NCBI GenBank assembly: GCA_937992055.1
Contig: CALKLQ010000051.1
Location: forward strand, 1 to 21,035
Length of the DNA stretch: 21,035 bases
From: an uncultured Clostridia bacterium
GTDB taxonomy: Bacteria > Bacillota > Clostridia > Christensenellales > UBA1242
Direction of reading: 5' to 3'
In this document: one piece after another, positions 9,223-15,854 of the stretch
Layout: every line of letters begins with the position of its first letter
Numbering within the stretch: position 1 is the first letter of the stretch
Notes under the pieces: model-generated
What the model saw: only the letters and a program-made list of their open reading frames with translations
What the model was told of the DNA's origin: nothing
The model's database searches: none
Position numbers and translations under genes: made by a program

Positions 9223-9295
9223 AGGAAGTGCTTGAGGAATCAAGCATATTGCGATAGCAATAATAAATGTGAGTGAAGCGAACATTTTACTTCCT
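9223..9295 (+). ncRNA. Putative four-way-junction structured leader RNA upstream of scfA
   Basis: A closing stem AGGAAGT (9223-9229) / ACTTCCT (9289-9295) encloses three hairpins. The first is GCTTGA / TCAAGC (9230-9235, 9240-9245) with a GGAA tetraloop of GNRA type. The second is TATTGC / GCAATA (9247-9252, 9257-9262) with loop GATA. The third is AAATGT / ACATTT (9265-9270, 9282-9287) with an 11-base loop. All stems are perfect Watson-Crick pairs. It lies 34 bases before the scfA start. It matches no riboswitch class I know. It may be a regulatory leader or a member of a dispersed intergenic repeat family. Confidence 0.45.
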
Positions 9296-9329
9296 ATAGT
9301 TTATATTTAATAATAAAAGAGGGAATACC

Positions 9330-9476
9330 ATGAAGAGAATCCAGACATTAAAAACAAGAGATTTGAAATCAAGCTTAACAAATGGTGGTTGTGGTGAGTG
9401 CCAAACTTCATGTCAATCAGCATGCAAAACATCTTGCGGCGTTGCAAATCAAAAATGCGAAAATTGTAACGTTTAA
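9330..9476 (+). CDS. scfA: SCIFF ranthipeptide precursor ScfA (48 residues)
   Basis: A 48-residue precursor of the six-cysteines-in-forty-five peptide family, substrate of the radical SAM enzyme encoded next. It has a short basic leader MKRIQTLKTRDLKSS, then GGCGECQTSCQSACKTSC, which is the family hallmark, then GVANQKCENCNV. Cysteines lie at 21, 24, 28, 32, 36 and 43, the usual six, with an additional Cys46. Position 37, usually Thr and, from memory, the thioether acceptor for Cys32 in the Caldanaerobacter peptide, is Gly here. The start ATG follows AGAGGG. The maturase is 207 bases downstream. The biological role of SCIFF peptides remains unsettled. Confidence 0.93.
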   Translation: MKRIQTLKTRDLKSSLTNGGCGECQTSCQSACKTSCGVANQKCENCNV

Positions 9477-9496
9477 TTTTTTTTCAAAATATTTAT

Positions 9497-9535
9497 AAGC
9501 GCCGTTTTATCCTATTTTGGATAAGCGGCTTTTCT
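9497..9535 (+). terminator. Hairpin between scfA and scfB (attenuator-like)
   Basis: AAG-CG-CCG-TT-TTATCC pairs with GGATAA-G-CGGCTT around a TATTTT loop, with two small bulges, and is followed by TTTTC (to 9534). The weak T-tract suggests partial termination or 3'-end protection, which would give more precursor than maturase mRNA. Confidence 0.5.
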
Positions 9536-9551
9536 ATATAATTATAGATTA

Positions 9552-9619
9552 GCAAGGTGCATTGCGTTTTGCAAAATTATAGCCCGCAGTAAAATCGATT
9601 GCGGTTAGCAAACGGCAAT
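9552..9619. repeat. Nested inverted-repeat element with GCAAGGTGCA motif
   Basis: ATTGCGTTTTGC (9561-9572) pairs imperfectly with GCAAACGGCAAT (9608-9619), enclosing CCGCA (9584-9588) / TGCGG (9600-9604). It is preceded by GCAAGGTGCA at 9552-9561, which recurs at 13115-13124 upstream of the tRNA genes. Confidence 0.45.
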
Positions 9620-9683
9620 AAACTTGATTATAGTAAAAATTAACTATTTTAAGTTTATATGCTTTTATTTAACAGGAGATAAA

Positions 9684-11060
9684 ATGATTCATCAATTCAA
9701 ATTAAATGGTTATAATATTGTGCTAGATCCTTGTAGCGGAAGCGTGCATAATGTAGATGAACTTGCATATGACGTTATAGAATTATATAAAAAACATAGT
9801 TCCGATGAAATTGTAAAGCTTTTGCTAAAAAAATATGAGAAAAATAATGAGGTTACAAGGCAAGAAATTTTAGATTGTTTAGAAGATGTAAAACAACTGG
9901 AACAAGAAGGCAAACTTTTCACTAAAGATGTTTATGAAAATTTTGCTTTTGATTTTAAAAAAAGAAACACAATCGTAAAAGCACTATGCCTTCATGTGGC
10001 TCATACTTGTAATTTAAATTGCGAATATTGTTTTGCTAGTCAGGGGAAGTATCATGGGGACAGGGCATTGATGTCTTTCGAAGTGGGAAAAAGAGCATTG
10101 GACTTCTTGATTGAAAATTCTGGATCAAGAAAAAATTTAGAGGTGGATTTTTTTGGTGGTGAACCACTTATGAATTGGCAGGTTGTCAAAAAACTTGTTG
10201 AATATGCTAGAAGTATAGAAAAAAAATATAATAAAAATTTTCGTTTTACCTTGACGACTAATGGCATGCTAATAGATGATGATGTTATAGAATTTTCAAA
10301 TAAAGAAATGTCCAATGTAGTTCTTAGCTTAGACGGTAGAAAAGAAATAAACGACTATTCAAGAAAAACAATTGCCGGCGTTGGAAGTTATGATATAATT
10401 GTTCCTAAGTTTAAAAAACTTGTAGAAGCTCGTGGCGGAAAAAATTATTATATGCGTGGTACCTTCACTCACAGAAATGTAGAATTTACAAAGGATATTT
10501 TACACATGGCAGATTTGGGCTTTAAAGAACTTTCCATGGAACCCGTAGTCTGCGACCCTAATGATGAATTTGCCTTGCGCAAAGAAGATTTGCCAATTTT
10601 GAAAGAGCAATATGAACTTTTGGCAAAGGAGATGATAAAGCGCAATCAAGAGGGTAATGGCTTCACGTTTTATCACTACATGATAGACCTAAAAGGAGGT
10701 CCATGTATTTATAAACGCATTTCAGGTTGTGGAAGCGGAACCGAGTATATGGCAGTTACTCCTTGGGGAGATTTGTATCCTTGCCATCAATTTGTTGGTG
10801 ATGACAAGTATAAGCTTGGTGATATTTTTAATGGTGTTACTAATACAGAAGTAAGAGATAAATTTAAGTTTTGTAATGCTTACGCACGTGAAAAGTGTAA
10901 AGATTGTTGGGCCAAGCTTTATTGCAGTGGAGGTTGTGCGGCAAATTCTTATCATTCATCAGGTGACATTACTGGTGTTTATGAATATGGTTGTGAACTT
11001 TTTAAAAAGCGCATAGAATGTGCAATAATGATTAAGGTGGCAGAAGAATTTAAGAACTAA
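9684..11060 (+). CDS. scfB: SCIFF peptide maturase ScfB, radical SAM/SPASM thioether-forming enzyme
   Basis: A 458-residue radical SAM enzyme that forms cysteine thioether cross-links in the ScfA peptide. Residues 1-80 resemble the RiPP recognition element of the homologue CteB and probably bind the ScfA leader. The [4Fe-4S]/SAM motif is CNLNCEYC (Cys109, 113, 116), followed by FFGGEP. The last third is a SPASM domain for two auxiliary clusters, with Cys in GGPCIY, ISGCGSG, YPCHQF, KFCNAYAREKCKDCW, LYCSGGC and YGCELF. I place the start at ATG 9684, preceded by AGGAGA. The in-frame ATG at 9624 would add 20 residues with no ribosome site. Family length is matched and no cluster cysteine appears to be missing. 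Confidence 0.95.
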   Translation: MIHQFKLNGYNIVLDPCSGSVHNVDELAYDVIELYKKHSSDEIVKLLLKKYEKNNEVTRQEILDCLEDVKQLEQEGKLFTKDVYENFAFDFKKRNTIVKALCLHVAHTCNLNCEYCFASQGKYHGDRALMSFEVGKRALDFLIENSGSRKNLEVDFFGGEPLMNWQVVKKLVEYARSIEKKYNKNFRFTLTTNGMLIDDDVIEFSNKEMSNVVLSLDGRKEINDYSRKTIAGVGSYDIIVPKFKKLVEARGGKNYYMRGTFTHRNVEFTKDILHMADLGFKELSMEPVVCDPNDEFALRKEDLPILKEQYELLAKEMIKRNQEGNGFTFYHYMIDLKGGPCIYKRISGCGSGTEYMAVTPWGDLYPCHQFVGDDKYKLGDIFNGVTNTEVRDKFKFCNAYAREKCKDCWAKLYCSGGCAANSYHSSGDITGVYEYGCELFKKRIECAIMIKVAEEFKN

Positions 11061-11081
11061 TAAAAGTATGTATTGATTGAA

Positions 11082-11230
11082 CAGACTGAAGACAATCGTC
11101 ACGAGCCATAAATTTGAAGTCTAATTTATTAGCAGTATTTACTGTAAAATGTCCAAAACAATCATTTAAGACAACTAAGATTTGAGCATTTTCCGTGCCT
11201 TGCCTCGCTCTCTCTTCAGTCTGAGTTTTT
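11082..11230. repeat. Large branched inverted-repeat element after scfB
   Basis: CAGACTGAAGA (11082-11092) pairs perfectly with TCTTCAGTCTG (11213-11223), then TTTTTT follows. Inside lie TAAATT / AATTTA around TGAAGTCT, CAGT / ACTG around ATTT, and AAATG / CATTT. The minus strand carries GGCAAGGCAC (11195-11204), close to the motif of the other intergenic elements. It holds no convincing ORF. Confidence 0.5.
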
Positions 11231-11270
11231 TGTCTACACTTTGAATTAAATTATATTTATTATTTTTATA

Positions 11271-11317
11271 AAAGAACGATAAGATGGTGCACCCCATTTT
11301 ATTTGTTCTTTTTTTTT
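11271..11317 (+). terminator. Strong intrinsic terminator of the scf transcript
   Basis: AAAGAAC (11271-11277) / GTTCTTT (11305-11311) and inside it ATAAGATGG (11279-11287) / CCATTTTAT (11294-11302), with one G-T pair and loop TGCACC. The outer stem runs into nine Ts (11309-11317). Confidence 0.8.
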
Positions 11318-11392
11318 CTGTTACAATTTTAATTTAAACGTAAAACAAATTGAAAACATTGGTAATATTTGTAGCTCATTATAAATTCAATA

Positions 11393-11421
11393 TTGACGTA
11401 TTGACATATTTGTATTAAAAT
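11393..11421 (+). promoter_or_regulatory. Sigma-70-type promoter for the HEXXH protein gene
   Basis: TTGACG (11393-11398), 17 bases, TAAAAT (11416-11421). A second TTGACA at 11401 has a poorer spacing of 14 to another TAAAAT. The -10 ends ten bases before the ATG, so the mRNA leader is a few bases at most. Confidence 0.55.
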
Positions 11422-11431
11422 AAAATCAATT

Positions 11432-12361
11432 ATGGAAAATAGTAGGTTAAAGAATTATTTGGAAAACGCCTTATTAATTAAGGTAAATGATTTTTTTGCG
11501 GTAAAAATTTCAACTCAATTAAAAGATAGTTTAAGTTCTATTTTCGATGAGTCAATAAATGCAATGGGGAAAATTGCATTAAATTTGGCTAACTTAAATA
11601 TAAAATATCCTAATTTAAAAAATCCTAAATTTTATGCTTACATTGTGCCAAACGAAAATTTTAAAGAATATTTAGACTTTCCAGAACAATTTAATGTTAA
11701 AGGCGGAGGCAAACCTGTCGAGTGTTTTGAAGAAGATGGCTTCAATTGTGCATATGGGATGAGCGTAAATATGTTGCAAGGTTTTGTAAATCCTCCTATG
11801 CATAGGCATATTAATCATATTCACGAATTTGCACATTTGATTCAAAGCGAATTCTTTATGAATAGAATATTAGGTGAGGGCTTTGCTGATGCCTTTTGTT
11901 TTTACACACTTGGGTTTGAAGATAAGTTTTTGCCATTCAACCAAACTATTTGTCAATTAAAAAATGATGACATTTTTTCAGTGAAGCAGCTTATGGAATT
12001 TCAAAAGAATGGAAGTTTTGATTTTAAGAGGGGCACAAGCCAATACAATATGTGTTCCTTCCGTCTTTCATACATTTCTTCATATTTGTTTGTAAGAGCA
12101 TGTTTGGAAAAAATTGAAAAAATTTATAAGTGCAATAGGTTTCAAGCAACACAAAAGTTTTTAGATATTATGTTTGAGATAAAATCATTTGGTTTTAATA
12201 TGTTTTGTGAATTGTCAGATAAACTTGGCTTTGATAAAAATATTTTAATTAACACAAATCAAGAACAGTTAAAGATAATTGAAAAAATTAAGCTTTTAAA
12301 TAAGGGAAACAATGGAAAAAGTTTTGAAAACGAAGTTGCAAAACACCATACCTCTTTGTGA
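11432..12361 (+). CDS. Putative gluzincin-like zinc metallopeptidase, cytosolic
   Basis: A 309-residue protein I cannot assign to a named family. It carries HEFAH at residues 131-135, a canonical HEXXH zinc site, with GEGFAD 13 residues later, whose Glu149 would be the third ligand as in gluzincin peptidases. The spacing is shorter than in M1 aminopeptidases. No signal peptide or membrane helix is seen, so it should act in the cytosol. Several internal Cys are present and the C-terminal 50 residues are Lys- and Asn-rich. No Shine-Dalgarno site precedes the ATG. It lies downstream of the scf pair but with its own promoter and behind a strong terminator. Peptidase activity is inference from the motif. 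Confidence 0.7.
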   Translation: MENSRLKNYLENALLIKVNDFFAVKISTQLKDSLSSIFDESINAMGKIALNLANLNIKYPNLKNPKFYAYIVPNENFKEYLDFPEQFNVKGGGKPVECFEEDGFNCAYGMSVNMLQGFVNPPMHRHINHIHEFAHLIQSEFFMNRILGEGFADAFCFYTLGFEDKFLPFNQTICQLKNDDIFSVKQLMEFQKNGSFDFKRGTSQYNMCSFRLSYISSYLFVRACLEKIEKIYKCNRFQATQKFLDIMFEIKSFGFNMFCELSDKLGFDKNILINTNQEQLKIIEKIKLLNKGNNGKSFENEVAKHHTSL

Positions 12362-12441
12362 GGAAAGAAAAGTTTGCTAATGCGTGACTTATCACATTAT
12401 TTATTTAAAGTATTACTTATTATATCATCAATGTCAATATC

Positions 12442-12470
12442 TTGATGTATGAAGCATTTTATGTTAAACT
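12442..12470 (+). promoter_or_regulatory. Sigma-70-type promoter with extended -10
   Basis: TTGATG (12442-12447), 17 bases, TAAACT (12465-12470) with TGT immediately before it. The -10 ends six bases before the ATG of the 56-residue ORF, predicting a leaderless message. Confidence 0.4.
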
Positions 12471-12476
12471 TTTAAT

Positions 12477-12647
12477 ATGAAAAAACAAAAGAAAAAGCAT
12501 GAAATATTCAAGATTGGAAGGTTTTATAAAAAATACATAAAATTTTTATTATTAACCTTGTTGTTTAGTGGAACTTATACAGTTCTTGCCGTTTTGTCTG
12601 GCAATTTATTGGATTCATTTACCTATTTTGTAGCTTCTCTATTTTGA
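12477..12647 (+). CDS. Possible 56-residue single-span membrane peptide
   Basis: An ATG-to-TGA reading frame: MKKQKKKHEIFKIGRFYKKY, then a hydrophobic span of about 20 residues (FLLLTLLFSGTYTVLAVLSG) and a short hydrophobic tail. The basic N-terminus would stay inside the cell. There is no ribosome site, but a promoter placed for a leaderless transcript supports it. The rest of 12362-12732 holds no other gene. A chance ORF cannot be excluded. Confidence 0.4.
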   Translation: MKKQKKKHEIFKIGRFYKKYIKFLLLTLLFSGTYTVLAVLSGNLLDSFTYFVASLF

Positions 12648-12732
12648 ATTATTTAGGGTGTTTTTACAACGCATTATTAAATAGTAATGATGATATTATA
12701 TAAAAAATTATAAAACCCATAATGGAGATAAT

Positions 12733-12975
12733 ATGACATTAAATCAAGCAGTATCAAAAAAGGTAAGAGAAATTTTAAAAGAGAGAAAAATGACGCAATA
12801 TAGATTGGAACAAAATGCGGGTATAAGTCATAGTACAATGAAATCTTTTTTGAACGGAAAGTATAAAAGTTGCAATTTAACTACCATTGTTTTAATTATT
12901 CGTGCATTCAATATGACTGTGGGAGAATTCTTTTCCGATCCTATTTTTGAGAGCGATGATTTGATTGTTGAATAA
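12733..12975 (+). CDS. XRE-family (Cro/C1-type) helix-turn-helix regulator
   Basis: An 80-residue protein consisting of a single Cro/C1-type HTH domain: the first HTH helix is TQYRLEQNAG (about residues 21-30) and the recognition helix SHSTMKSFLNGK (32-43). It is followed by the typical third part, LTTIVLIIRAFNMTVGEFF, and a short acidic tail. It starts after GGAG at 12724-12727. It stands alone between the small membrane ORF and the tRNA genes, so its target is unknown; self-regulation is common in this family. The simple form resembles phage-type or toxin-antitoxin regulators, but no partner is adjacent. Confidence 0.85.
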   Translation: MTLNQAVSKKVREILKERKMTQYRLEQNAGISHSTMKSFLNGKYKSCNLTTIVLIIRAFNMTVGEFFSDPIFESDDLIVE

Positions 12976-13062
12976 CTTTTAATTTTAAAATTTTTATTTA
13001 AAAATGGGAAATGAGTTGTTTTAACAAAAATAAATAAAATTGAATATTATTAAAAAATGTAT

Positions 13063-13090
13063 TTGCAAAACCAAAATTATATGATATAAT
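13063..13090 (+). promoter_or_regulatory. Promoter for the tRNA-Arg/tRNA-Leu transcript
   Basis: TTGCAA (13063-13068), 16 bases, then a perfect TATAAT (13085-13090). It precedes the inverted-repeat element at 13114-13183 and the two tRNA genes, with no gene in between. Confidence 0.55.
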
Positions 13091-13113
13091 TAACATGCTT
13101 AAAAATTTTTTTT

Positions 13114-13183
13114 GGCAAGGTGCAATTGAATTTGTTAGATTGAGTCTTGATAAGGATAATAAGCTATAAAATCAAATTGCACG
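13114..13183. repeat. Inverted-repeat element with GGCAAGGTGCA motif in the tRNA leader
   Basis: GTGCAATT (13120-13127) pairs with AATTGCAC (13175-13182), enclosing about 47 bases. The left arm begins GGCAAGGTGCAATTG, close to GCAAGGTGCATTG at 9552-9564. If transcribed from the promoter at 13063 it would be part of the tRNA precursor. Confidence 0.45.
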
Positions 13184-13206
13184 ACTATTATTAATTTTTA
13201 AAATAA

Positions 13207-13283
13207 GCACTCATAGCTCAGCTGGATAGAGCGTTGCGCTACGGACGCAAAGGTCTGGGGTTCGAATCCCTATGGGTGCACCA
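13207..13283 (+). tRNA. tRNA-Arg (anticodon ACG)
   Basis: A complete cloverleaf: acceptor GCACTCA / TGGGTGC with one G-U pair, D-arm GCTC / GAGC, anticodon stem TTGCG / CGCAA with loop CTACGGA, T-arm TGGGG-TTCGAAT-CCCTA, discriminator A and encoded CCA. ACG is deaminated to ICG by TadA in bacteria. Confidence 0.96.
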
Positions 13284-13286
13284 TGT

Positions 13287-13369
<83 letters not shown>

Positions 13370-13374
13370 TATAG

Positions 13375-13409
13375 AAAGATGCAAAGTATTAATACTTTGT
13401 GTCTTTTTT
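13375..13409 (+). terminator. Intrinsic terminator of the tRNA transcript
   Basis: An 18-base perfect palindrome CAAAGTATTAATACTTTG (13382-13399) is flanked by AAAGA / TCTTT and runs into six Ts. Confidence 0.8.
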
Positions 13410-13416
13410 ATTATAA

Positions 13417-13441
13417 AAAAGTGCCTAAAATAGGCACTTTT
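13417..13441 (+). terminator. Second hairpin terminator
   Basis: AAAAGTGCCTA (13417-13427) pairs perfectly with TAGGCACTTTT (13431-13441) around AAA. The flanking A and T runs could allow it to work on both strands. Confidence 0.65.
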
Positions 13442-13455
13442 AAACATATTGATTT

Positions 13456-13478
13456 TCAAATCCCCCTTTCCGCTACTT
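13456..13478 (+). other. Degenerate tRNA-3'-end-like segment (possible old attachment site)
   Basis: This 23-base segment matches the 3' end of the tRNA-Leu gene (T-loop to one base past CCA, 13348-13370) at 16 of 23 ungapped positions, including TCAA, TCCC and TCCGC-like cores. It lies about 90 bases after tRNA-Leu, at the edge of the restriction-modification region. No intact second att copy and no integrase gene are seen. Confidence 0.25.
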
Positions 13479-13499
13479 AAATTTTAGGCAAAAATTTAG

Positions 13500-13603
13500 T
13501 TTTGATTTTTTGATTTTTATGGTCAAAAAGTTTTGATTATTTTTGATTATTTCAAAAATTTTGATTTATTTTGATTATTCAAAAAAATAAGAAATAATCA
13601 AAA
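13500..13603. repeat. TTTTGATT repeat array, left flank of the restriction-modification region
   Basis: At least six copies of TTTTGATT, three extended to TTTTGATTAT (13531-13540, 13541-13550 in tandem, and 13569-13578), plus one inverted copy at 13594-13603. The last two pair as an 11-base stem (13569-13579 / 13593-13603). Low complexity tempers the meaning. Confidence 0.5.
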
Positions 13604-13632
13604 CTAAATCACCTTGTGCCAGTTAAGACAGC

Positions 13633-13887
13633 TTATTTTTTATAAATTTCAGGCAATCCATCATCTAACAAATCTATTAAAATATTGTTTTCTTTCAAAT
13701 AATTTCTGACGCAAGTTTTATAGTCTTCTGCAGTTGGCTCTTTGTTAAATCTGTTTAACAACTTCATTTCATCAAAAATATTAGGCGTTAACTCTTCCAT
13801 ATAAATTGCCACTTGTAATTCAAATTGTAATTCTCTTAACGCCTTTATTCTTTCAACGATTTCCTTCACTTTGTCTTCTCTTATCAT
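13633..13887 (-). CDS. Hypothetical 84-residue helical protein
   Basis: I do not recognise this protein. The start is ATG 13887, with a strong GGAGGTG ribosome site just upstream; an in-frame upstream ATG at 13974 has none. It is rich in charged residues, begins with the probable amphipathic helix IREDKVKEIVERIKALRELQ, and contains no helix-turn-helix pattern, membrane span or cysteine pairs. It is transcribed away from the restriction endonuclease gene across 134 bases, where a controller gene often sits in restriction-modification systems. Its lack of an HTH argues against an ordinary C protein. Confidence 0.65.
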   Translation of the reverse strand: MIREDKVKEIVERIKALRELQFELQVAIYMEELTPNIFDEMKLLNRFNKEPTAEDYKTCVRNYLKENNILIDLLDDGLPEIYKK

Positions 13888-13967
13888 AAACACCTCCAAA
13901 ATGTTTGTCGTGTTGTAACTTAAATAAAATTCTTTTGCAAGTGATTTGAAAATATTTATTAAAAATA

Positions 13968-13996
13968 ATGTCAAATGAAAAGTTTTATGCTATAAT
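13968..13996 (+). promoter_or_regulatory. Extended -10 promoter of the restriction-modification operon
   Basis: A perfect TATAAT (13991-13996) preceded by TGC gives an extended -10. ATGTCA at 13968-13973 is a four-of-six -35 at 17 bases. The AAGGAG ribosome site is at 14011-14016. Confidence 0.6.
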
Positions 13997-14021
13997 ACAT
14001 TGAAGCTACAAAGGAGTAATT

Positions 14022-14864
14022 ATGAGTAATTTATTAAGAGCAATTATTAATATTTCAAATTGTACCAATAGGCAAACAACAAATTTTTATAAAAGTAGAG
14101 TTAGAGCGAATAATATGGGTGAGGCTTTAGAAAAATATATTAAAGATGCATTTTGTAATACCTTTGATGTTGTAGATGAAAATAAATTAAATGAAGAGTA
14201 TTCAAAACATTTTTCATATTTAGGAAATCAAAACAACCCTCCTGATATAATATTAAAAAATGGTGATGCCATTGAAGTGAAAAAAGTTGAATCAGTTGGT
14301 TCTATCCCTCTAAATAGTTCTTATCCAAAAGATAAATTATTCGCTAACAGCCCAATGATTACAAATGATTGTCGAAATTGCGAAAGATGGACAGAAAAAG
14401 ATATTATTTATGCTGTTGGAGTAGTTGATAAAAATAATAACACTATAACACATATGTGCTTTGTTTATGGTGAGGATTACGCCGCCAATCATGAAATTTA
14501 TGAAAGAATTAAAAATACAATTAAAAATGGGGTTAATTCAATTGCAGATGTAGAATTTGCTGAAAGCAAAGAATTAGGTCATGTTAATAAGGTTGACCCA
14601 CTAGGAATTACATATTTAAGGATTCGTGGTATGTGGGGTATTGAAAATCCATACAAGGTTTTTCAATATATTTATAATAAAAAAAATGATGGAACAGATT
14701 TTTTTGCATTAATAAACGAAGATAGATATAATTCATTTCCAAAAGAAGATATAATCGAATTGGAGAACTCTGATAAAATTATAATTGAGAATTGTAAAAT
14801 AAAGGACCCAAACAATACTGCAAAATTAAAAAATGCAAAATTAATAAGGATTGAAAACAAATGA
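14022..14864 (+). CDS. NgoPII-family type II restriction endonuclease, predicted GGCC-specific
   Basis: A 280-residue protein resembling the NgoPII restriction enzyme family, whose type member cuts GGCC. It shows the PD-(D/E)xK nuclease core: PPD at 73-75, then GDAIEVKK with Glu85 and Lys87. Family blocks include RANNMGEALEKYIKD, SSYPKDKLF, DCRNCERWTEKD and the VYGEDYAANH segment. The start ATG follows AAGGAG. It overlaps the methyltransferase gene by four bases, so translation is coupled, with the nuclease first. Cleavage site prediction is by family resemblance, supported by the HaeIII-like methyltransferase, and is not proven by sequence. Confidence 0.9.
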   Translation: MSNLLRAIINISNCTNRQTTNFYKSRVRANNMGEALEKYIKDAFCNTFDVVDENKLNEEYSKHFSYLGNQNNPPDIILKNGDAIEVKKVESVGSIPLNSSYPKDKLFANSPMITNDCRNCERWTEKDIIYAVGVVDKNNNTITHMCFVYGEDYAANHEIYERIKNTIKNGVNSIADVEFAESKELGHVNKVDPLGITYLRIRGMWGIENPYKVFQYIYNKKNDGTDFFALINEDRYNSFPKEDIIELENSDKIIIENCKIKDPNNTAKLKNAKLIRIENK

Positions 14865-15847
14865 AAATTGTAAGTCTTTTTTCAGGTGCTGGTGGTCTTG
14901 ATTTAGGGTTTGAACAAGCAGGGTTTGAAATCATATATGCAAACGAATATGATAAATCTATTTGGGAAACATATGAAAAAAATCATAATGCTTTTTTGGA
15001 TAAAAGAGATATAAGAGAGATAAAATCAAGGGAAATCCCAGATTGTGATGGAATAATTGGTGGACCTCCTTGTCAAAGTTGGAGTGAAGCTGGAAAAATG
15101 AAAGGCTTCGCTGATGCAAGAGGACAATTGTTTTTTGAATTTATTAGAATTTTAAAAGATAAGCAGCCTTTGTTTTTTGTCGCTGAAAATGTTGTTGGAA
15201 TGCTCTCTTCCACTCATGGAGATGCTGTACAAAATATAATTAAACATTTTGAAGATTCAAATTATGATGTAACATTGACGCTTGTAAATGCTAGTAATTT
15301 TGGTATTCCGCAAGACAGAAAAAGAGTTTTTTATATAGGCTTTCGAAAAGACCTTAAAATAAAAAATTTTCAATTAAATTTGGAAAAACAAAATAAATCA
15401 ACATTAAAAGATGCAATATGGGATTTAAAAGATACTGCTATGTCTGCAAAAGTATTAAACAAGACAAATGCTAATGAATGTATTATTCCTAATCACGAAT
15501 ATATGACCGGCAGTTTCTCTTCAATATATATGTCAAGGAATAGAGTTCGTTCTTGGAATGAGCCCTCTTTCACAATCCAAGCAGGAGGAAGACATGCCCC
15601 AATTCATCCTCAGGCACCCAAAATGTTATTTGTAGAACAAAATAAAAGGATTTTTGTTCCAGGCAAAGAAAATTTATATCGCAGATTAAGTGTTAGAGAA
15701 TGTGCAAGAATTCAAACATTTCCAGATAATTTCATATTTTACTATAAAGATGTCGCAGATGGTTATAAAATGATAGGAAATGCAGTGCCGGTAAAGCTAG
15801 CAAAACAAGTTGCTGATTTAATTATGAAAAAATTGAAAAAGAATTAA
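14861..15847 (+). CDS. C5-cytosine DNA methyltransferase, HaeIII/NgoPII-like (predicted GGCC)
   Basis: A 328-residue m5C methyltransferase protecting host DNA from the adjacent nuclease. Seen: motif I FSGAGGLDLGFEQAGF at 7-22, motif IV GGPPCQSWSEAG with the catalytic Cys71, motif VI AENV, motif VIII QDRKRVFYIGF, and motif X GNAVPVKLA near 308. The whole order and much of the wording match M.HaeIII as I remember it, including the target-recognition part SSIYMSRNRVRSWNEPSFTI. The length is like M.HaeIII. The expected product is GGmCC. The start overlaps the nuclease stop (ATGA), with no ribosome site of its own. Confidence 0.95.
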   Translation: MKIVSLFSGAGGLDLGFEQAGFEIIYANEYDKSIWETYEKNHNAFLDKRDIREIKSREIPDCDGIIGGPPCQSWSEAGKMKGFADARGQLFFEFIRILKDKQPLFFVAENVVGMLSSTHGDAVQNIIKHFEDSNYDVTLTLVNASNFGIPQDRKRVFYIGFRKDLKIKNFQLNLEKQNKSTLKDAIWDLKDTAMSAKVLNKTNANECIIPNHEYMTGSFSSIYMSRNRVRSWNEPSFTIQAGGRHAPIHPQAPKMLFVEQNKRIFVPGKENLYRRLSVRECARIQTFPDNFIFYYKDVADGYKMIGNAVPVKLAKQVADLIMKKLKKN

Positions 15848-15854
15848 AACAAAT

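Noticed and set aside
9223..9295. The cloverleaf-like leader as a tRNA gene
   Set aside because: Length and branch number suggest a tRNA, but arm and loop sizes are wrong (tetraloops, no T-loop TTC, no anticodon loop of seven, no CCA end).
9330..11060. An archaeal SCIFF system
   Set aside because: The locus is on the bacterial side of the junction with bacterial promoters and terminators; it gives no evidence of ranthipeptides in the methanogen.
11061..11431. A known riboswitch or protein gene in the gap after scfB
   Set aside because: Only inverted repeats, a terminator and a promoter can be supported; no riboswitch consensus or coding frame was recognised.
13500..13603. The TTTTGATT array as a CRISPR array
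   Set aside because: Units are about ten bases with no constant-length spacers and no cas genes nearby.
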